Below, piece after piece: positions 35,130-44,376 of a stretch of DNA of 64,000 nucleotides. A program made the translations under genes and the position numbers. The stretch's first letter is position 1; each line of letters opens with the position of its first letter. Source of the DNA: Algoriphagus sp. (GTDB taxonomy: Bacteria > Bacteroidota > Bacteroidia > Cytophagales > Cyclobacteriaceae); contig NZ_JAUXYL010000040.1 of assembly GCF_030694375.1 (NCBI RefSeq), positions 248,001 to 312,000 on the forward strand, read 5' to 3'. Under the pieces are notes generated by a model, which saw nothing but the letters and a program-made list of their open reading frames with translations, made no database searches and was not told the DNA's origin.

Positions 35130-35960
35130 ATGCAAACCATCAAATTCAGATCAAGGGGCCCCTATGTCTCTTATCTTCAGGAACTACTCGGGAAATTAGG
35201 CTATCAAATTTCTGCCACCGGTTACTTTGGCAATCTTACGGATGCAGCAGTAAGGGATTTCCAGAAAAAAAATAATTTAGTAGAAGACGGCGAAGTCGGT
35301 ATCAAATCTTGGACAGTTTTGATTGACAAAACCAGACCAGCCCAAACCCTCAGTGACAAATTTTTGGGTGAACAAGACTTAAGAGATTTTGCTCAAAAGC
35401 ACAATCTTGAGCTTGCAGCAGTAAAGGCAGTAAATGAAGTAGAAAGTAGTGGCAAAGGCTTTTTCGTAGACGGCCGGCCAAAGATCCTTTTTGAAGGACA
35501 TATCTTTTGGAGACAGCTTCAGGAAAGAGGCCTCAACCCGAGTACCCTATCCAATGCTTCGAATGAGGATGTGCTCTATTCCAGATGGACCAAGTCGCAC
35601 TATCTAGGTGGTACAAGAGAATATGATCGGCTGGAAAAGGCTTCCAAGCTTTTGCCTGATCCCAAAGTAAAAGAGGCTGCATTGGCCTCTTCGTCTTGGG
35701 GCAGTTATCAGATTATGGGATTTCATGCCAAAAAGTTGGGATACGATTCAATACAAACTTTCGTTGACCAAATGTACATTCACGAACGAAATCAACTGGA
35801 AGCCTTCGGCAGATATATTGCTGCATTCGGTTGCATCAACCACTTACGTTCAAAGAATTGGGCTGCTTTTGCCAAATGCTACAACGGGCCAGGCTATGCT
35901 CAAAATAAATACGATATAAAAATGGCTCAAGCCTATCAAAAACACTTAAACCATCAATGA
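35130..35960 (+). CDS. N-acetylmuramidase (DUF3380) with peptidoglycan-binding domain
   Basis: A 276-residue protein without signal peptide. Residues 5-65 are a PG_binding_1 domain (GPYVSYLQELLGKLGYQISA, then GNLTDAAVRDFQKKNNLVED). Residues 85-275 match the DUF3380 muramidase domain: AVKAVNEVESSGKGFFVDGR with a catalytic Glu candidate near 104, KILFEGHIFW, SSWGSYQIMGFHAKKLGY and FAKCYNGPGYAQN. Such modules are typical of phage endolysins and of effectors of contractile secretion machines. No phage or secretion genes lie nearby. The next gene overlaps its stop by 4 bp. Confidence 0.87.
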   Translation: MQTIKFRSRGPYVSYLQELLGKLGYQISATGYFGNLTDAAVRDFQKKNNLVEDGEVGIKSWTVLIDKTRPAQTLSDKFLGEQDLRDFAQKHNLELAAVKAVNEVESSGKGFFVDGRPKILFEGHIFWRQLQERGLNPSTLSNASNEDVLYSRWTKSHYLGGTREYDRLEKASKLLPDPKVKEAALASSSWGSYQIMGFHAKKLGYDSIQTFVDQMYIHERNQLEAFGRYIAAFGCINHLRSKNWAAFAKCYNGPGYAQNKYDIKMAQAYQKHLNHQ

Positions 35961-36400
35961 ACTTAAAGGAACTTAATCAGCTATTTCAGAGAGATTTAGA
36001 GAAGCTTGGAAATGAGTTAAAGTCTTATTCAAAGGAAGAAAATCTCTGGATAGTTGATAAAGGAATTGCTAATTCAGCAGGCAATCTCACGCTCCATATT
36101 TTTGGAAATTTAAGGCATTTCATCGGATTAGATTTTGGAGGAATTGCCTATTTAAGAAATAGAGAGCGTGAATTTGGTGTAAAAGGTGAAACGCGGGAGT
36201 CTTTATTGGAGGAATTGGAAGAGGTTAAAAAAATCGTTTCAAATTCAATTCTTGGACTAAATCCCAGTCGTCTCGGAGACAAATCTCTGCATGATTTCTT
36301 TGGTCATGGGATGTCCATAGGTTTCTTTCTGATTCACCTATATGGGCATTTTAATTACCATTTAGGACAAATTAATTACCACCGAAGATTACTGGATTGA
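35957..36400 (+). CDS. DinB-like helical protein
   Basis: A 147-residue four-helix protein of the DinB/DUF1572 type. It contains NLTLHIFGNLRHFIG and, near the end, HLYGHFNYHLGQINYHRRLL, whose His residues occupy the positions of the metal triad. Many DinB-like proteins are thiol transferases with bacillithiol or similar cofactors; that role is not proven here. Its ATG overlaps the stop of the muramidase gene (ATGA), so the two are translated together, an odd pairing. Confidence 0.75.
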   Translation: MNLKELNQLFQRDLEKLGNELKSYSKEENLWIVDKGIANSAGNLTLHIFGNLRHFIGLDFGGIAYLRNREREFGVKGETRESLLEELEEVKKIVSNSILGLNPSRLGDKSLHDFFGHGMSIGFFLIHLYGHFNYHLGQINYHRRLLD

Positions 36401-36478
36401 TTTATTAAAAAGTTTGTTAAAACTGATTCGATCCAGTTCGAATTTTTATAGAAAATTCACTTTCTGTACTATTTTTAT

Positions 36479-36958
36479 ATGATGGGTCCCTTAACGACAA
36501 ATATTCTTCTTTTTTATGGCATACTCTTTTTTATCAATGTGCCTGCCTATTTTCTTGGGCTAAGATTTGAAGGGAATGAACATAAAAGGCGCCTTTGGTT
36601 TGAACCACCGGGTTTTGTTATACCAATTGTTTGGGTCTTTCTTTTCCTATTGCTTGCAATTTTACGCTATAAACTGGTTCAGATTGAAGCTGATTACCTT
36701 GCTAAAATGACCATCGGACTGGCTGTTGTTTGTGCTAGCTATGCCTATTATACCCTGGGATTGGAAAAGCTCACGGGAATCTCCGCCTTGAAATTTGGAC
36801 TCATTGGGAATGTAGTTGTTATTTTGGTCGCACTTTGGGTGGGAGTGACTGTAGCCGAACTTTCTTCCAACCTTTCTTACCTGGTTTTCCCTATTGTAGC
36901 TTGGACTTTTTTTGCAACGATGATTATTTTGGGTCAGCTCCGGTTGGCAAAAAATTAA
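36479..36958 (+). CDS. TspO/MBR-like membrane protein
   Basis: A 159-residue protein with five hydrophobic helices. RRLWFEPPGFVIPIVWVFLF matches the TspO signature (W-F-x-P-P-x-x-v-f-x-x-v-W), and the tail helices resemble those of the family. TspO proteins bind tetrapyrroles or related ligands in the membrane. The family's later Trp-rich motif is only weakly preserved. The gene ends 4 bp into the end of the convergent APC permease. Confidence 0.7.
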   Translation: MMGPLTTNILLFYGILFFINVPAYFLGLRFEGNEHKRRLWFEPPGFVIPIVWVFLFLLLAILRYKLVQIEADYLAKMTIGLAVVCASYAYYTLGLEKLTGISALKFGLIGNVVVILVALWVGVTVAELSSNLSYLVFPIVAWTFFATMIILGQLRLAKN

Positions 36959-38238
36959 ATCTGTTCCGTTTTTTTATCAAAAAGAAAAATAAGTAATCCT
37001 AGGGCAAGTATGCCTAATCCCGCAAAGCTTTCCATCGGTCTATCCCAGAAAAGGTAAATCATCACCCCACTACTGAAGATGATGTAACTATATTGAAGCC
37101 AAGGTTTAAAAGGGCTCTTGAACCCAATTTCCTTTTTTATTCTGAGTGAAGAATATACAGTAATTGTTCCCATCAGCTGTAGGACAAATCCAGCATAAAG
37201 CATAATCTGCTCAAAAGATCCGGACAAAAAGAGTATTAAACTGATTCCTGTATTAAGCAGAATTGAGCGCACAGGTATTCCATTGGTGTTTACTTTGGCC
37301 AATGGTTTCCAAAGTTTGAAGTCCTTTGCCATTGCATAGGTGATACGAGGACCTATCCAAGCATATCCCGAAATGGTAGCGATCAGTTGAATCCCAATAA
37401 AGAAGCTTACCCAAAGCGCCCCTGTTGCCCCGAATAAATTACCAAAAGCAATATCTGCTACCTCTACCTTTCCAATCAGCTGTGCAATTGAAGCATGTCT
37501 CAAAAAGACCATCTGGAGTAGGAGGTAGAATACCATAACTGAGAAAGTGGCCCAAATCAGGGCTTTGGGCAGGTTTTTTTCCGGATGATCCACTTCCTCG
37601 ATTATATATGCAGCTGAATTCCATCCCGTGTAGGCATAGAATACATAGATCAGCGAAACGGCGAATCCTGGCATAATCACTTCTTTTTGCCAGGAAGAGG
37701 AAAAATCAAATGATGAGACTTCGGCAGAAGAAGAATATCCGAAGCCCAAGATTATCAAAAGGATGACAAAAGCAATTTTGATCAAGGTAAGAACATCCTG
37801 AAAATGGGCCGACCGGCTCACTGAAAAAATGTGAGCAACTGGTACAGCTAACAAAAAGAACAAACCAGGGTAAATCGTATTGCCTAAAATGGGGCTCAAA
37901 TAACCATTCATTGCCATGGCAGCAATGGCTATTGGGGCAGAGAAGCCAACAGTTAGAGAAACCCAAGCATATAAATAGCCAACTGCGGGATGAATGGCTT
38001 CTGAAAGGAAAATGTAATCCCCGCCAGTTTTCCGGAAGTGAGTACCCAGTTCTGCATAGGTAAAGGCACCGACGAGAGCCATCACTCCGCCCAAAGTCCA
38101 AAGCAAAAGTATGGACCAGGTATTTTGAACTTCTAGCAGCTGGAAACCCAAGCTAGTGAAGACACCTGTACCAATCATACTGGAGATTACCAGTCCGGCA
38201 GCGGTTTTCCATGAAATCTTGGAGGTGGCGTAGCTCAA
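36955..38238 (-). CDS. APC-family amino-acid permease
   Basis: A 427-residue transporter with about 12 helices. Helix 1 has the unwound substrate motif SSMIGTGVFTSLGFQLL. The family region GAFTYAELGTHFRKTGGDYI follows helix 2, and FYAYTGWNSAAYIIEEVDHP holds the helix-6 break. It most likely takes up or exchanges amino acids at the inner membrane; the substrate is unknown. Its start codon overlaps the stop of the upstream toxin gene by 4 bp, so it may be translated from the toxin-antitoxin mRNA. Confidence 0.88.
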   Translation of the reverse strand: MSYATSKISWKTAAGLVISSMIGTGVFTSLGFQLLEVQNTWSILLLWTLGGVMALVGAFTYAELGTHFRKTGGDYIFLSEAIHPAVGYLYAWVSLTVGFSAPIAIAAMAMNGYLSPILGNTIYPGLFFLLAVPVAHIFSVSRSAHFQDVLTLIKIAFVILLIILGFGYSSSAEVSSFDFSSSWQKEVIMPGFAVSLIYVFYAYTGWNSAAYIIEEVDHPEKNLPKALIWATFSVMVFYLLLQMVFLRHASIAQLIGKVEVADIAFGNLFGATGALWVSFFIGIQLIATISGYAWIGPRITYAMAKDFKLWKPLAKVNTNGIPVRSILLNTGISLILFLSGSFEQIMLYAGFVLQLMGTITVYSSLRIKKEIGFKSPFKPWLQYSYIIFSSGVMIYLFWDRPMESFAGLGILALGLLIFLFDKKTEQI

Positions 38239-38522
38239 AGGCTTAATTTTTCAGAGTTTTGGGAGTTATTCCAAAAATGGAGCAACATTATTTTTTTTCC
38301 TTCAACCAAGTAAAAAAGGGTTATATGCTTATTGATGAGGAATTTTTGAACTTCCTTTTCCTCAACTTTCTGAAAAGTGTAATAATTCGTGAGAAGTAAT
38401 TCTAATTTCTCGTCGACATCTTGGACAAATTTATTAGCTATTCGTAAAGACCATTTCTTTTCCAAATACTCTAAAATTTGGATGTATTCTTCTGAAGCAT
38501 TATATGTCCATACAAACTCCAC
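38235..38522 (-). CDS. RelE/ParE-type toxin
   Basis: A 95-residue protein with the RelE/ParE fold: MEFVWTYNASEEYIQILEYL (first strand and helix), then LLTNYYTFQKVEEKEVQKFL and INKHITLFYLVEGKKIMLLH with the final strands. ParE-type members poison gyrase and RelE-type cleave mRNA on the ribosome; the sequence does not decide which. The gene overlaps the antitoxin by one base and the permease by four. Confidence 0.8.
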   Translation of the reverse strand: MEFVWTYNASEEYIQILEYLEKKWSLRIANKFVQDVDEKLELLLTNYYTFQKVEEKEVQKFLINKHITLFYLVEGKKIMLLHFWNNSQNSEKLSL

Positions 38523-38767
38523 TATTGGAAAAGATGAGGAAATTTTAACTTTAGTTCATCTTTCATTTCTTTATGGGTTTTTGTTCTTCCATTTTCCCAG
38601 TCGTCTAAACCTCTATTTATTCCTTCTCTTTCTTGCTCAGAAACTTGAAATATGATTTCATTGCTTTCGTTTGCAGCTTTCAACTCAAATAAATAATTTA
38701 AGAGTGATTGATTTTCAAGGTTTATGATCCAATCAATTAAATCCTTTTTTTCTCCTGCTGGGATCAT
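38522..38767 (-). CDS. antitoxin of the RelE/ParE-type pair
   Basis: An 81-residue acidic/charged protein, first in the operon. Helical N-terminus (KKDLIDWIINLENQSLLNYL) and a C-terminal tail (EREGINRGLDDWENGRTKTH) that resembles the toxin-wrapping part of antitoxins paired with ParE/RelE toxins. No clear DNA-binding motif can be named. Antitoxin-first order with a 1-bp overlap is the standard type II layout. Confidence 0.75.
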   Translation of the reverse strand: MIPAGEKKDLIDWIINLENQSLLNYLFELKAANESNEIIFQVSEQEREGINRGLDDWENGRTKTHKEMKDELKLKFPHLFQ

Positions 38768-38827
38768 GGCTGTCAGTATTTTAAATGAAAGTTAAAAATT
38801 ATTCCTCGTATTGAAGAAAGTTAATAA

Positions 38828-38860
38828 CAAAAAAGCACCCCGAAAATTCAGGATGCTTTT
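38828..38860 (-). terminator. terminator reading leftward, upstream of the toxin-antitoxin pair
   Basis: On the minus strand, AAAAGCATCCTGA pairs with TCGGGGTGCTTTT (two G-U pairs) around a short loop, and the T-run TTTTTTG ends it. It would stop transcription coming from the BNR-repeat gene, about 300 bp upstream on this strand, and so insulates the toxin-antitoxin operon. Confidence 0.6.
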
Positions 38861-38931
38861 AGTCGAAATACTTACGTGGATATGCCTAAAGGTTGCTCTG
38901 ACAATTTCCAACAATCAATCGAAAATCGAAT

Positions 38932-39144
38932 GGAAGACCGAAGACGGGAGACCGAAGTAGCCTAGATCTATTTTTAGACCCGTTCTATATTCAAGTATCA
39001 TCTACAGGTGAAGTAACTTATGAATACTTAAAGTAAGTTCAAAGTCAACATTGATCAATATCCAATTGAATCCTTTGGACTATTGAAATACTTAATAAAC
39101 AACGGATGTTGATTATAACTTCGGTCCTCGGTCTTCTGTCTTCC
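38932..39144. repeat. inverted 26-bp repeats 161 bp apart
   Basis: The word at 38932-38957 (beginning GGAAGACCGAAGAC) and the complement of 39119-39144 match at 22 of 26 positions. The CGGTC-rich words resemble those at 52131. The region 38768-39155 holds no gene; the right arm ends 11 bp from the stop of the BNR gene. Confidence 0.6.
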
Positions 39145-39155
39145 AGCTTTTCCCA

Positions 39156-42100
39156 CTACTTCTTCACCGTCTCAAAGATATCAATCGGTGTGGCTTTTAC
39201 TTTCTCTTCAAAAGCTTTCCAGTCACCGTTCATGAATTTATTGACTTCGGCGATCGCTTCTTCTGCAGATTCTTTAGCCTGCGAATAAAGTCGTTCTTCT
39301 GTGGCGCCAGGAGCTCCAAAGCTGGAGTTTGCATAGCTTCGTGGTATGAACTGTCGGGTCATCGTAGTAGGGTAGAGGTTTCGTACGATGCCCTGACCTT
39401 CTCTCGTTGGACCGTTGAATGCCTCTCTGGTCTTGTCCAGTTTCTTTTTGATGTCCTTCGTCGCCTCAGCCAATGCTTTCGCCTCAGGTGTATTGATATC
39501 CTTTATCATTGCATTGACCTTATCGATTGTCTTTTGAGCGTCGTTCAATTTGGTATTGGCTGCTGTGACTTCAGTAGAAAGGGCTTCATTTTTCTTTAAA
39601 AAAGCATCCTTAGCCTGCAAATCAGCCATCTGAACATTGATTCTTGGATCCATATTTACCTTGATCGAAGTCTCAGAAGAATCTGTGCCATAGATAAACA
39701 CGGCTCTGTATATCCCAGGAATCACACTGCCTCCACTTGGCTCAAAGAATCCGGCACGACGTCCGCCGCCTTGTCCTCCGCCCCCAAATCCGCCTGTCAT
39801 TTCGGCTGTGGACTTGCGGTCAAGATTCCAGATGATTCGGTTAACTCCTTTTTCAGGAAGCGTTTTGAGTGTTCTGATCTGCTCGCCTGAAGCATTGTAA
39901 ATCTTTACAGTGACCGAGTCCAGCTTTTCCTTTTGGTCATTAATGAGAAAGCTCATTCTGCCGCCGAATTCTCTATTTTCTCCTGCATATTTTCCATCTG
40001 CCATAAAACGCTCCCCATGTGCCCGCTGAATTACAGCTTGATAGGCTTCAGGCGAAGGGAAGGCAGTAATTTTGGCATTCGGTGCCGCTCCGTTGTTTTT
40101 TGCAAAAGCCCGCAAAGGTCTTATGTCATCCAAAATGTAAATCGCTCGCCCGAAGGTACCGATGACCAAATCAGCTTCTCTTTCCTGAATCGTCATGTCA
40201 TAAGTAGACACCGCTTTTGGATAGCCATGTTCCCACTTATTCCAAGTTTTGGCTTTGTCAAAAGAGACATAAAGTCCAAACTCAGTCCCCAAGAACACCA
40301 AGTTTGGCTCTTCGGTATCTTGCTTGATTGATAAGGTATAACCCCACACTTTGCTGTCATCCGCAATTCGAGTGAAAGTCTTGCCGTAATCTGCGCTATG
40401 ATAGGCGTAGGCAGCGAAGTCATTGTTTCGGTAGTTGTTGGCTACTACCCAAACTTCACCTGCATTGTACTTGGAGGCTTGAACCTGAGGAATCCAGGAT
40501 GCTTTTGGCAAACCGGTAAGCTTAGCGGCTACATTAGTCCATGTCTTTCCACCATCCTGCGTTACCTGCAAGTTGCCGTCATCTGTTCCTACCCAGATGA
40601 CGTTTTTGTCCACCGGACTTGGAGCAATTGCAATAATTGTCGTGTGGTTTTCTGCGCCTGTGATGTCAAAAGTCAATCCACCGGTAAACTGCTGTCGCTG
40701 CTTTGTAGAATCATTGGTGGTCAAATCAGGAGAAATAATTTCCCAAGTTTCCCCTGAATCTGTAGACTTATGCAAAAACTGAGAAGCATAATAAACGGTA
40801 TTCACATCATGTGGATCCTGTGCGATAGCCGCATTCCAGTTATATCTCAAGAATACATCTTTATCCGGATGCGTTGGTCTAATGGTTCTATTGTGTCCAG
40901 TCAGCTTGTCAAATCTCGAAACGTTACCACCCTGAGACATGGTATAGCCATATCGGGAATCAGCAGGATGAGAAACCACATCGAAACCATCACCAAAGGA
41001 GATCTCCTGCCAGTAGGTATTTCGGATGCCATCGACTCTCCAAAGATAGGCCGGGCCTGTCCATGAACCGTTATCCTGCATTCCTCCATATACATTGTAT
41101 GGGATTTCATTATCCACATTGATGTGGTAAAACTGACCTACCGAAATTCCTTCAGCGAAGTACCAGGTTTTACCCATGTCACGGGAGATATTCAATCCCC
41201 CATCATTTCCATTGATCAAAAGGGAAGGGTCATTGGGATTGATATACCATGCGTGATGGTCGGGATGTACGCCTTCATAGGAGAGTAGTTCACGGAAGCT
41301 TTTCCCTCCATCCTCAGAGATTCCTACCCGGGAGTAAAGTGTGTAAAGTCTGTTTTCATTTTTCGGATCTGCATAGATTTCGAAATAATAAAATGGTCGA
41401 TCTCCAATTTCACCTTTGTCGTTGACCATGGAAAATTTTTCTCCCCCATTTTCTGAGACATAGAGTGCATTTTTGGACGATTCAATCAGTGCGTAAACTT
41501 TGCTGCTGTTTGCTTTTGAAATTGCAAGGCCCATTCTTCCCAGTTTACCTTTTGGAAGTCCATTGTCTTCTGCATTAAGCTTCTTCCAATTGTCCCCACC
41601 ATCATGGGTTACATAAAGGCCAGAGGATTCTCCTCCTGATTCAAAAAACCATGGGTAGCGTCTGTGCTGCCACATGTTGACAAAGATCTTATTGGGATTA
41701 TTTGGGTCCATGATCATTTCACCCACACCGGTTTTGGTGTCGATGTAAAGGATTTTTTTCCATGTTTTTCCGCCGTCTGTCGTTTTATATACGCCACGGT
41801 CCTCCTGTTCTCCCCAGGGAGAACCGATCGCTCCAACAAATACAGTGTTTGGATCATCAGGATGTACGATGATTCGATGAATTGCTCTAGTTTTCTCCAA
41901 GCCCATCATCTGCCAAGTTTTTCCCGCATCCATGGATCGATAGACTCCATATCCCATGTTGAGCGAGTTTCTAGGGTTTCCTTCGCCGGTACCTACCCAA
42001 ATAATATTCGGGTTTTTCTGATAGATGGAAATCGCACCGATGGAGTGGACTTTCTCATTGTCAAAAATCGGGTTCCAGGTGATTCCCCCAGAGGTGGATT

Positions 42101-42302
42101 TCCAGAGTCCGCCAGAGGCTGAACCCGCATACATAATGTTGGGATTGTCATGGATGGCATCGATGGCAGTAATTCTGCCACTCATTGCTCCCGGTCCAAT
42201 ACTCCTGGCTTTCATGGACTTAAATAAGTCCATGTTGACTTGCTGTGCTTCTATGCTGAAGCTGAACAAGACCGCCAAAATCAAGAGATAGATTTTTTTC
42301 AT
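39156..42302 (-). CDS. large secreted BNR/sortilin-like beta-propeller protein
   Basis: A 1048-residue exported protein (signal peptide ends SIEAQ). Many BNR-type motifs (S-x-D-x-G-x-T-W) are seen: KSTSGGITWNP, RSMDAGKTWQMM, KTTDGGKTWKKI, VTQDGGKTWTNV and HSADYGKTFTRI. They form two propellers as in the VPS10/sortilin and xyloglucanase-like groups (residues about 30-700). The last 300 residues are a beta-sandwich and a helical region (TEVTAANTKLNDAQKTIDKV). No enzymatic residues can be assigned. It lies divergent from the M1 peptidase. Confidence 0.88.
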   Translation of the reverse strand: MKKIYLLILAVLFSFSIEAQQVNMDLFKSMKARSIGPGAMSGRITAIDAIHDNPNIMYAGSASGGLWKSTSGGITWNPIFDNEKVHSIGAISIYQKNPNIIWVGTGEGNPRNSLNMGYGVYRSMDAGKTWQMMGLEKTRAIHRIIVHPDDPNTVFVGAIGSPWGEQEDRGVYKTTDGGKTWKKILYIDTKTGVGEMIMDPNNPNKIFVNMWQHRRYPWFFESGGESSGLYVTHDGGDNWKKLNAEDNGLPKGKLGRMGLAISKANSSKVYALIESSKNALYVSENGGEKFSMVNDKGEIGDRPFYYFEIYADPKNENRLYTLYSRVGISEDGGKSFRELLSYEGVHPDHHAWYINPNDPSLLINGNDGGLNISRDMGKTWYFAEGISVGQFYHINVDNEIPYNVYGGMQDNGSWTGPAYLWRVDGIRNTYWQEISFGDGFDVVSHPADSRYGYTMSQGGNVSRFDKLTGHNRTIRPTHPDKDVFLRYNWNAAIAQDPHDVNTVYYASQFLHKSTDSGETWEIISPDLTTNDSTKQRQQFTGGLTFDITGAENHTTIIAIAPSPVDKNVIWVGTDDGNLQVTQDGGKTWTNVAAKLTGLPKASWIPQVQASKYNAGEVWVVANNYRNNDFAAYAYHSADYGKTFTRIADDSKVWGYTLSIKQDTEEPNLVFLGTEFGLYVSFDKAKTWNKWEHGYPKAVSTYDMTIQEREADLVIGTFGRAIYILDDIRPLRAFAKNNGAAPNAKITAFPSPEAYQAVIQRAHGERFMADGKYAGENREFGGRMSFLINDQKEKLDSVTVKIYNASGEQIRTLKTLPEKGVNRIIWNLDRKSTAEMTGGFGGGGQGGGRRAGFFEPSGGSVIPGIYRAVFIYGTDSSETSIKVNMDPRINVQMADLQAKDAFLKKNEALSTEVTAANTKLNDAQKTIDKVNAMIKDINTPEAKALAEATKDIKKKLDKTREAFNGPTREGQGIVRNLYPTTMTRQFIPRSYANSSFGAPGATEERLYSQAKESAEEAIAEVNKFMNGDWKAFEEKVKATPIDIFETVKK

Positions 42303-42473
42303 TTGATTAAGTAGGTTTCTTTTACTTCGTTAATTAAAATAAAAACAAGGACTCGGAATCGGTTTTTTATTCCAATGGGAGAGAGTGAGGCAGAAATATT
42401 GCCGAATCGATTTTTTACGGCTGGTTTGGGGTTTGAACGAGATTTCTTTTTCTTTAGAAAAAAATTACTCAAT

Positions 42474-44312
42474 ATGATTAAAAGTATAATGAAGCCTTTT
42501 ATAGGGCTTTTTCTTTTTGTGGGGGCCCTGGGGGCCAATGCTCAAAACGGTCGATTTCAACAAGCCGTCCAGTACACCATGGATGTGAATATGGATGTCC
42601 AAAGCAATCAGTTTACTGGTAAGCAGGTGCTCAAATACACCAATAACTCGCCTGATACACTGAATAGAGTGTTTTATCATTTGTATTTCAATGCGTTTCA
42701 ACCCGGCTCCATGATGGATGTCCGATCCAGAACCATAGCAGATCCAGATAGACGTGTAGCATCCCGAATTGCCAAACTAAAGCCAAACGAAATTGGCTAC
42801 CTCCATGCCAAAACTTTGACAATGAACGGAAAAGCCCTGAAGTTCAAAGAGGTGGAAACGATCCTTGAGGTGGATTTGGAGGAAGCGATTCTACCTCATT
42901 CTACCGTGACTTTTGAAATGGAATTTGAAGGTCAAGTACCCATACAAATCAGAAGATCAGGCAGAGACAGTGAGGAAGGCGTGCGCTATTCCATGGCCCA
43001 ATGGTATCCAAAAATGGCAAACTATGACGAGCAGGGCTGGCATGCAAATCCATACATAGGACGTGAGTTTTATGGCATTTGGGGTGATTTTGATGTGAAA
43101 ATCACGATTGACAAAAGTTATGTTTTGGGTGGGACAGGTTACTTGCAGAATCCCAATGAAATTGGCCATGGATATGAAGACGAGGGAGTTAAGGTTCCCA
43201 CTCCTTCAGGAAAGAACCTCACTTGGCACTTCAAAGCTCCTATTGTTCATGATTTTATGTGGGGAGCTGATCCCAAATACAAACACGACAAAGTGCTGAT
43301 GGAAAATGGAATCACGGTACACCATTTTTATATACCAGGTGCAAAAACAACGGAAAATTGGGAAAAGCTGAAAGAGTACACTCCAAAAGCCATCGATTAC
43401 CTTTCTAAGAATTTCGGGCAATATCCATACAAGCAATTCTCGGTAGTACAGGGAGGAGATGGAGGAATGGAATATGCGATGTCCACTTTGATTACAGGAG
43501 AAAGACCATTGCAAAGTTTGGTTGGAGTGATGGTTCATGAATTAGCTCATAGCTGGTTTCATGGTGTTTTAGCGACCAACGAATCGCTTTATCCTTGGAT
43601 GGATGAGGGATTTACCAGCTACGCCACCGATCTGACGATGTCCAATATTTTCCAAACCTCATCCAATCCAAACAGAGGCTCATACAACGGATATTTTAGA
43701 CTGGCAAAATCAGGCCTTGAAGAACCCTTATCTACGCATGCGGACCACTATCATACCAACTCAGCTTATGGTGCTGCTGCCTATTCCAAAGGAGCAGTAT
43801 TCTTGTCCCAATTGGGTTATGTGATCGGAGATGAAGTTAGAAACCGGGCGATGTTACGGTATTTCGAAACTTGGAAATTCCGTCATCCCAACGTGAATGA
43901 TTTGGTAAGAATTATGGAAAAAGAAAGCGGGTTGGAGTTGGATTGGTATAAAGAATACTTTGTAAACTCGACAAAGACCATCGATTATGGAGTCAAAGAA
44001 GTAAAAGGAAGTGGTGGCAATACCGAAATCACACTCGAACGAATAGGATTGATGCCGATGCCTGTGGACCTTGTCGTAACTTACAAGGATGGAACTTCGG
44101 AGTTGATTTATCTGCCCTTGGTGATCATGAGAGGGGAGAAAGGCGCTGAGAACGGAATGCCGGTCAGAATTCGGACTGAGGCTTGGCCTTGGACGAATCT
44201 GACAAAAACACTGGTATTGACAAAAGATTTCAAAACCATTAAGTCAGTGGAAATCGATCCGAGTAAACGGATGGCTGACCTACAGCCTGAAAACAATAAA
44301 GTGGAGTTTTAG
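42474..44312 (+). CDS. exported M1-family aminopeptidase
   Basis: A 612-residue enzyme from ATG 42474; ATG 42489 is a close alternative, and the frame from 42375 places a non-signal leader in front. A signal peptide (FIGLFLFVGALGANAQ) is followed by the M1 beta-domain. The catalytic zinc site is MVHELAHSWFHGVLATNESL (HExxH then Glu), and the exopeptidase motif reads GGMEYAMST (usual GxMEN). PWMDEGFTSYATD follows. It releases N-terminal residues in the periplasm. Its stop lies within a hairpin loop. Confidence 0.9.
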   Translation: MIKSIMKPFIGLFLFVGALGANAQNGRFQQAVQYTMDVNMDVQSNQFTGKQVLKYTNNSPDTLNRVFYHLYFNAFQPGSMMDVRSRTIADPDRRVASRIAKLKPNEIGYLHAKTLTMNGKALKFKEVETILEVDLEEAILPHSTVTFEMEFEGQVPIQIRRSGRDSEEGVRYSMAQWYPKMANYDEQGWHANPYIGREFYGIWGDFDVKITIDKSYVLGGTGYLQNPNEIGHGYEDEGVKVPTPSGKNLTWHFKAPIVHDFMWGADPKYKHDKVLMENGITVHHFYIPGAKTTENWEKLKEYTPKAIDYLSKNFGQYPYKQFSVVQGGDGGMEYAMSTLITGERPLQSLVGVMVHELAHSWFHGVLATNESLYPWMDEGFTSYATDLTMSNIFQTSSNPNRGSYNGYFRLAKSGLEEPLSTHADHYHTNSAYGAAAYSKGAVFLSQLGYVIGDEVRNRAMLRYFETWKFRHPNVNDLVRIMEKESGLELDWYKEYFVNSTKTIDYGVKEVKGSGGNTEITLERIGLMPMPVDLVVTYKDGTSELIYLPLVIMRGEKGAENGMPVRIRTEAWPWTNLTKTLVLTKDFKTIKSVEIDPSKRMADLQPENNKVEF

Positions 44313-44325
44313 GCTCCACTTTATT
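44295..44325 (+). terminator. perfect 12-bp hairpin over the M1 peptidase stop codon
   Basis: AATAAAGTGGAG and CTCCACTTTATT are perfect inverted copies around a 7-nt loop, and the stop codon lies within the loop. It forms the first of two tandem hairpins. Confidence 0.65.
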
Positions 44326-44340
44326 AGTTATCCGTACAAA

Positions 44341-44370
44341 AAAAGGTGGCATTAATGCCACCTTTTATTT
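44341..44370. terminator. bidirectional terminator, perfect 26-bp palindrome
   Basis: AAAAGGTGGCAT-TA-ATGCCACCTTTT with A-rich and T-rich flanks on either side. It lies between the M1 gene (+) and the histone-H1-like gene (-), ending about 10 bp from the latter's stop. Confidence 0.8.
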
Positions 44371-44376
44371 TTTGGA

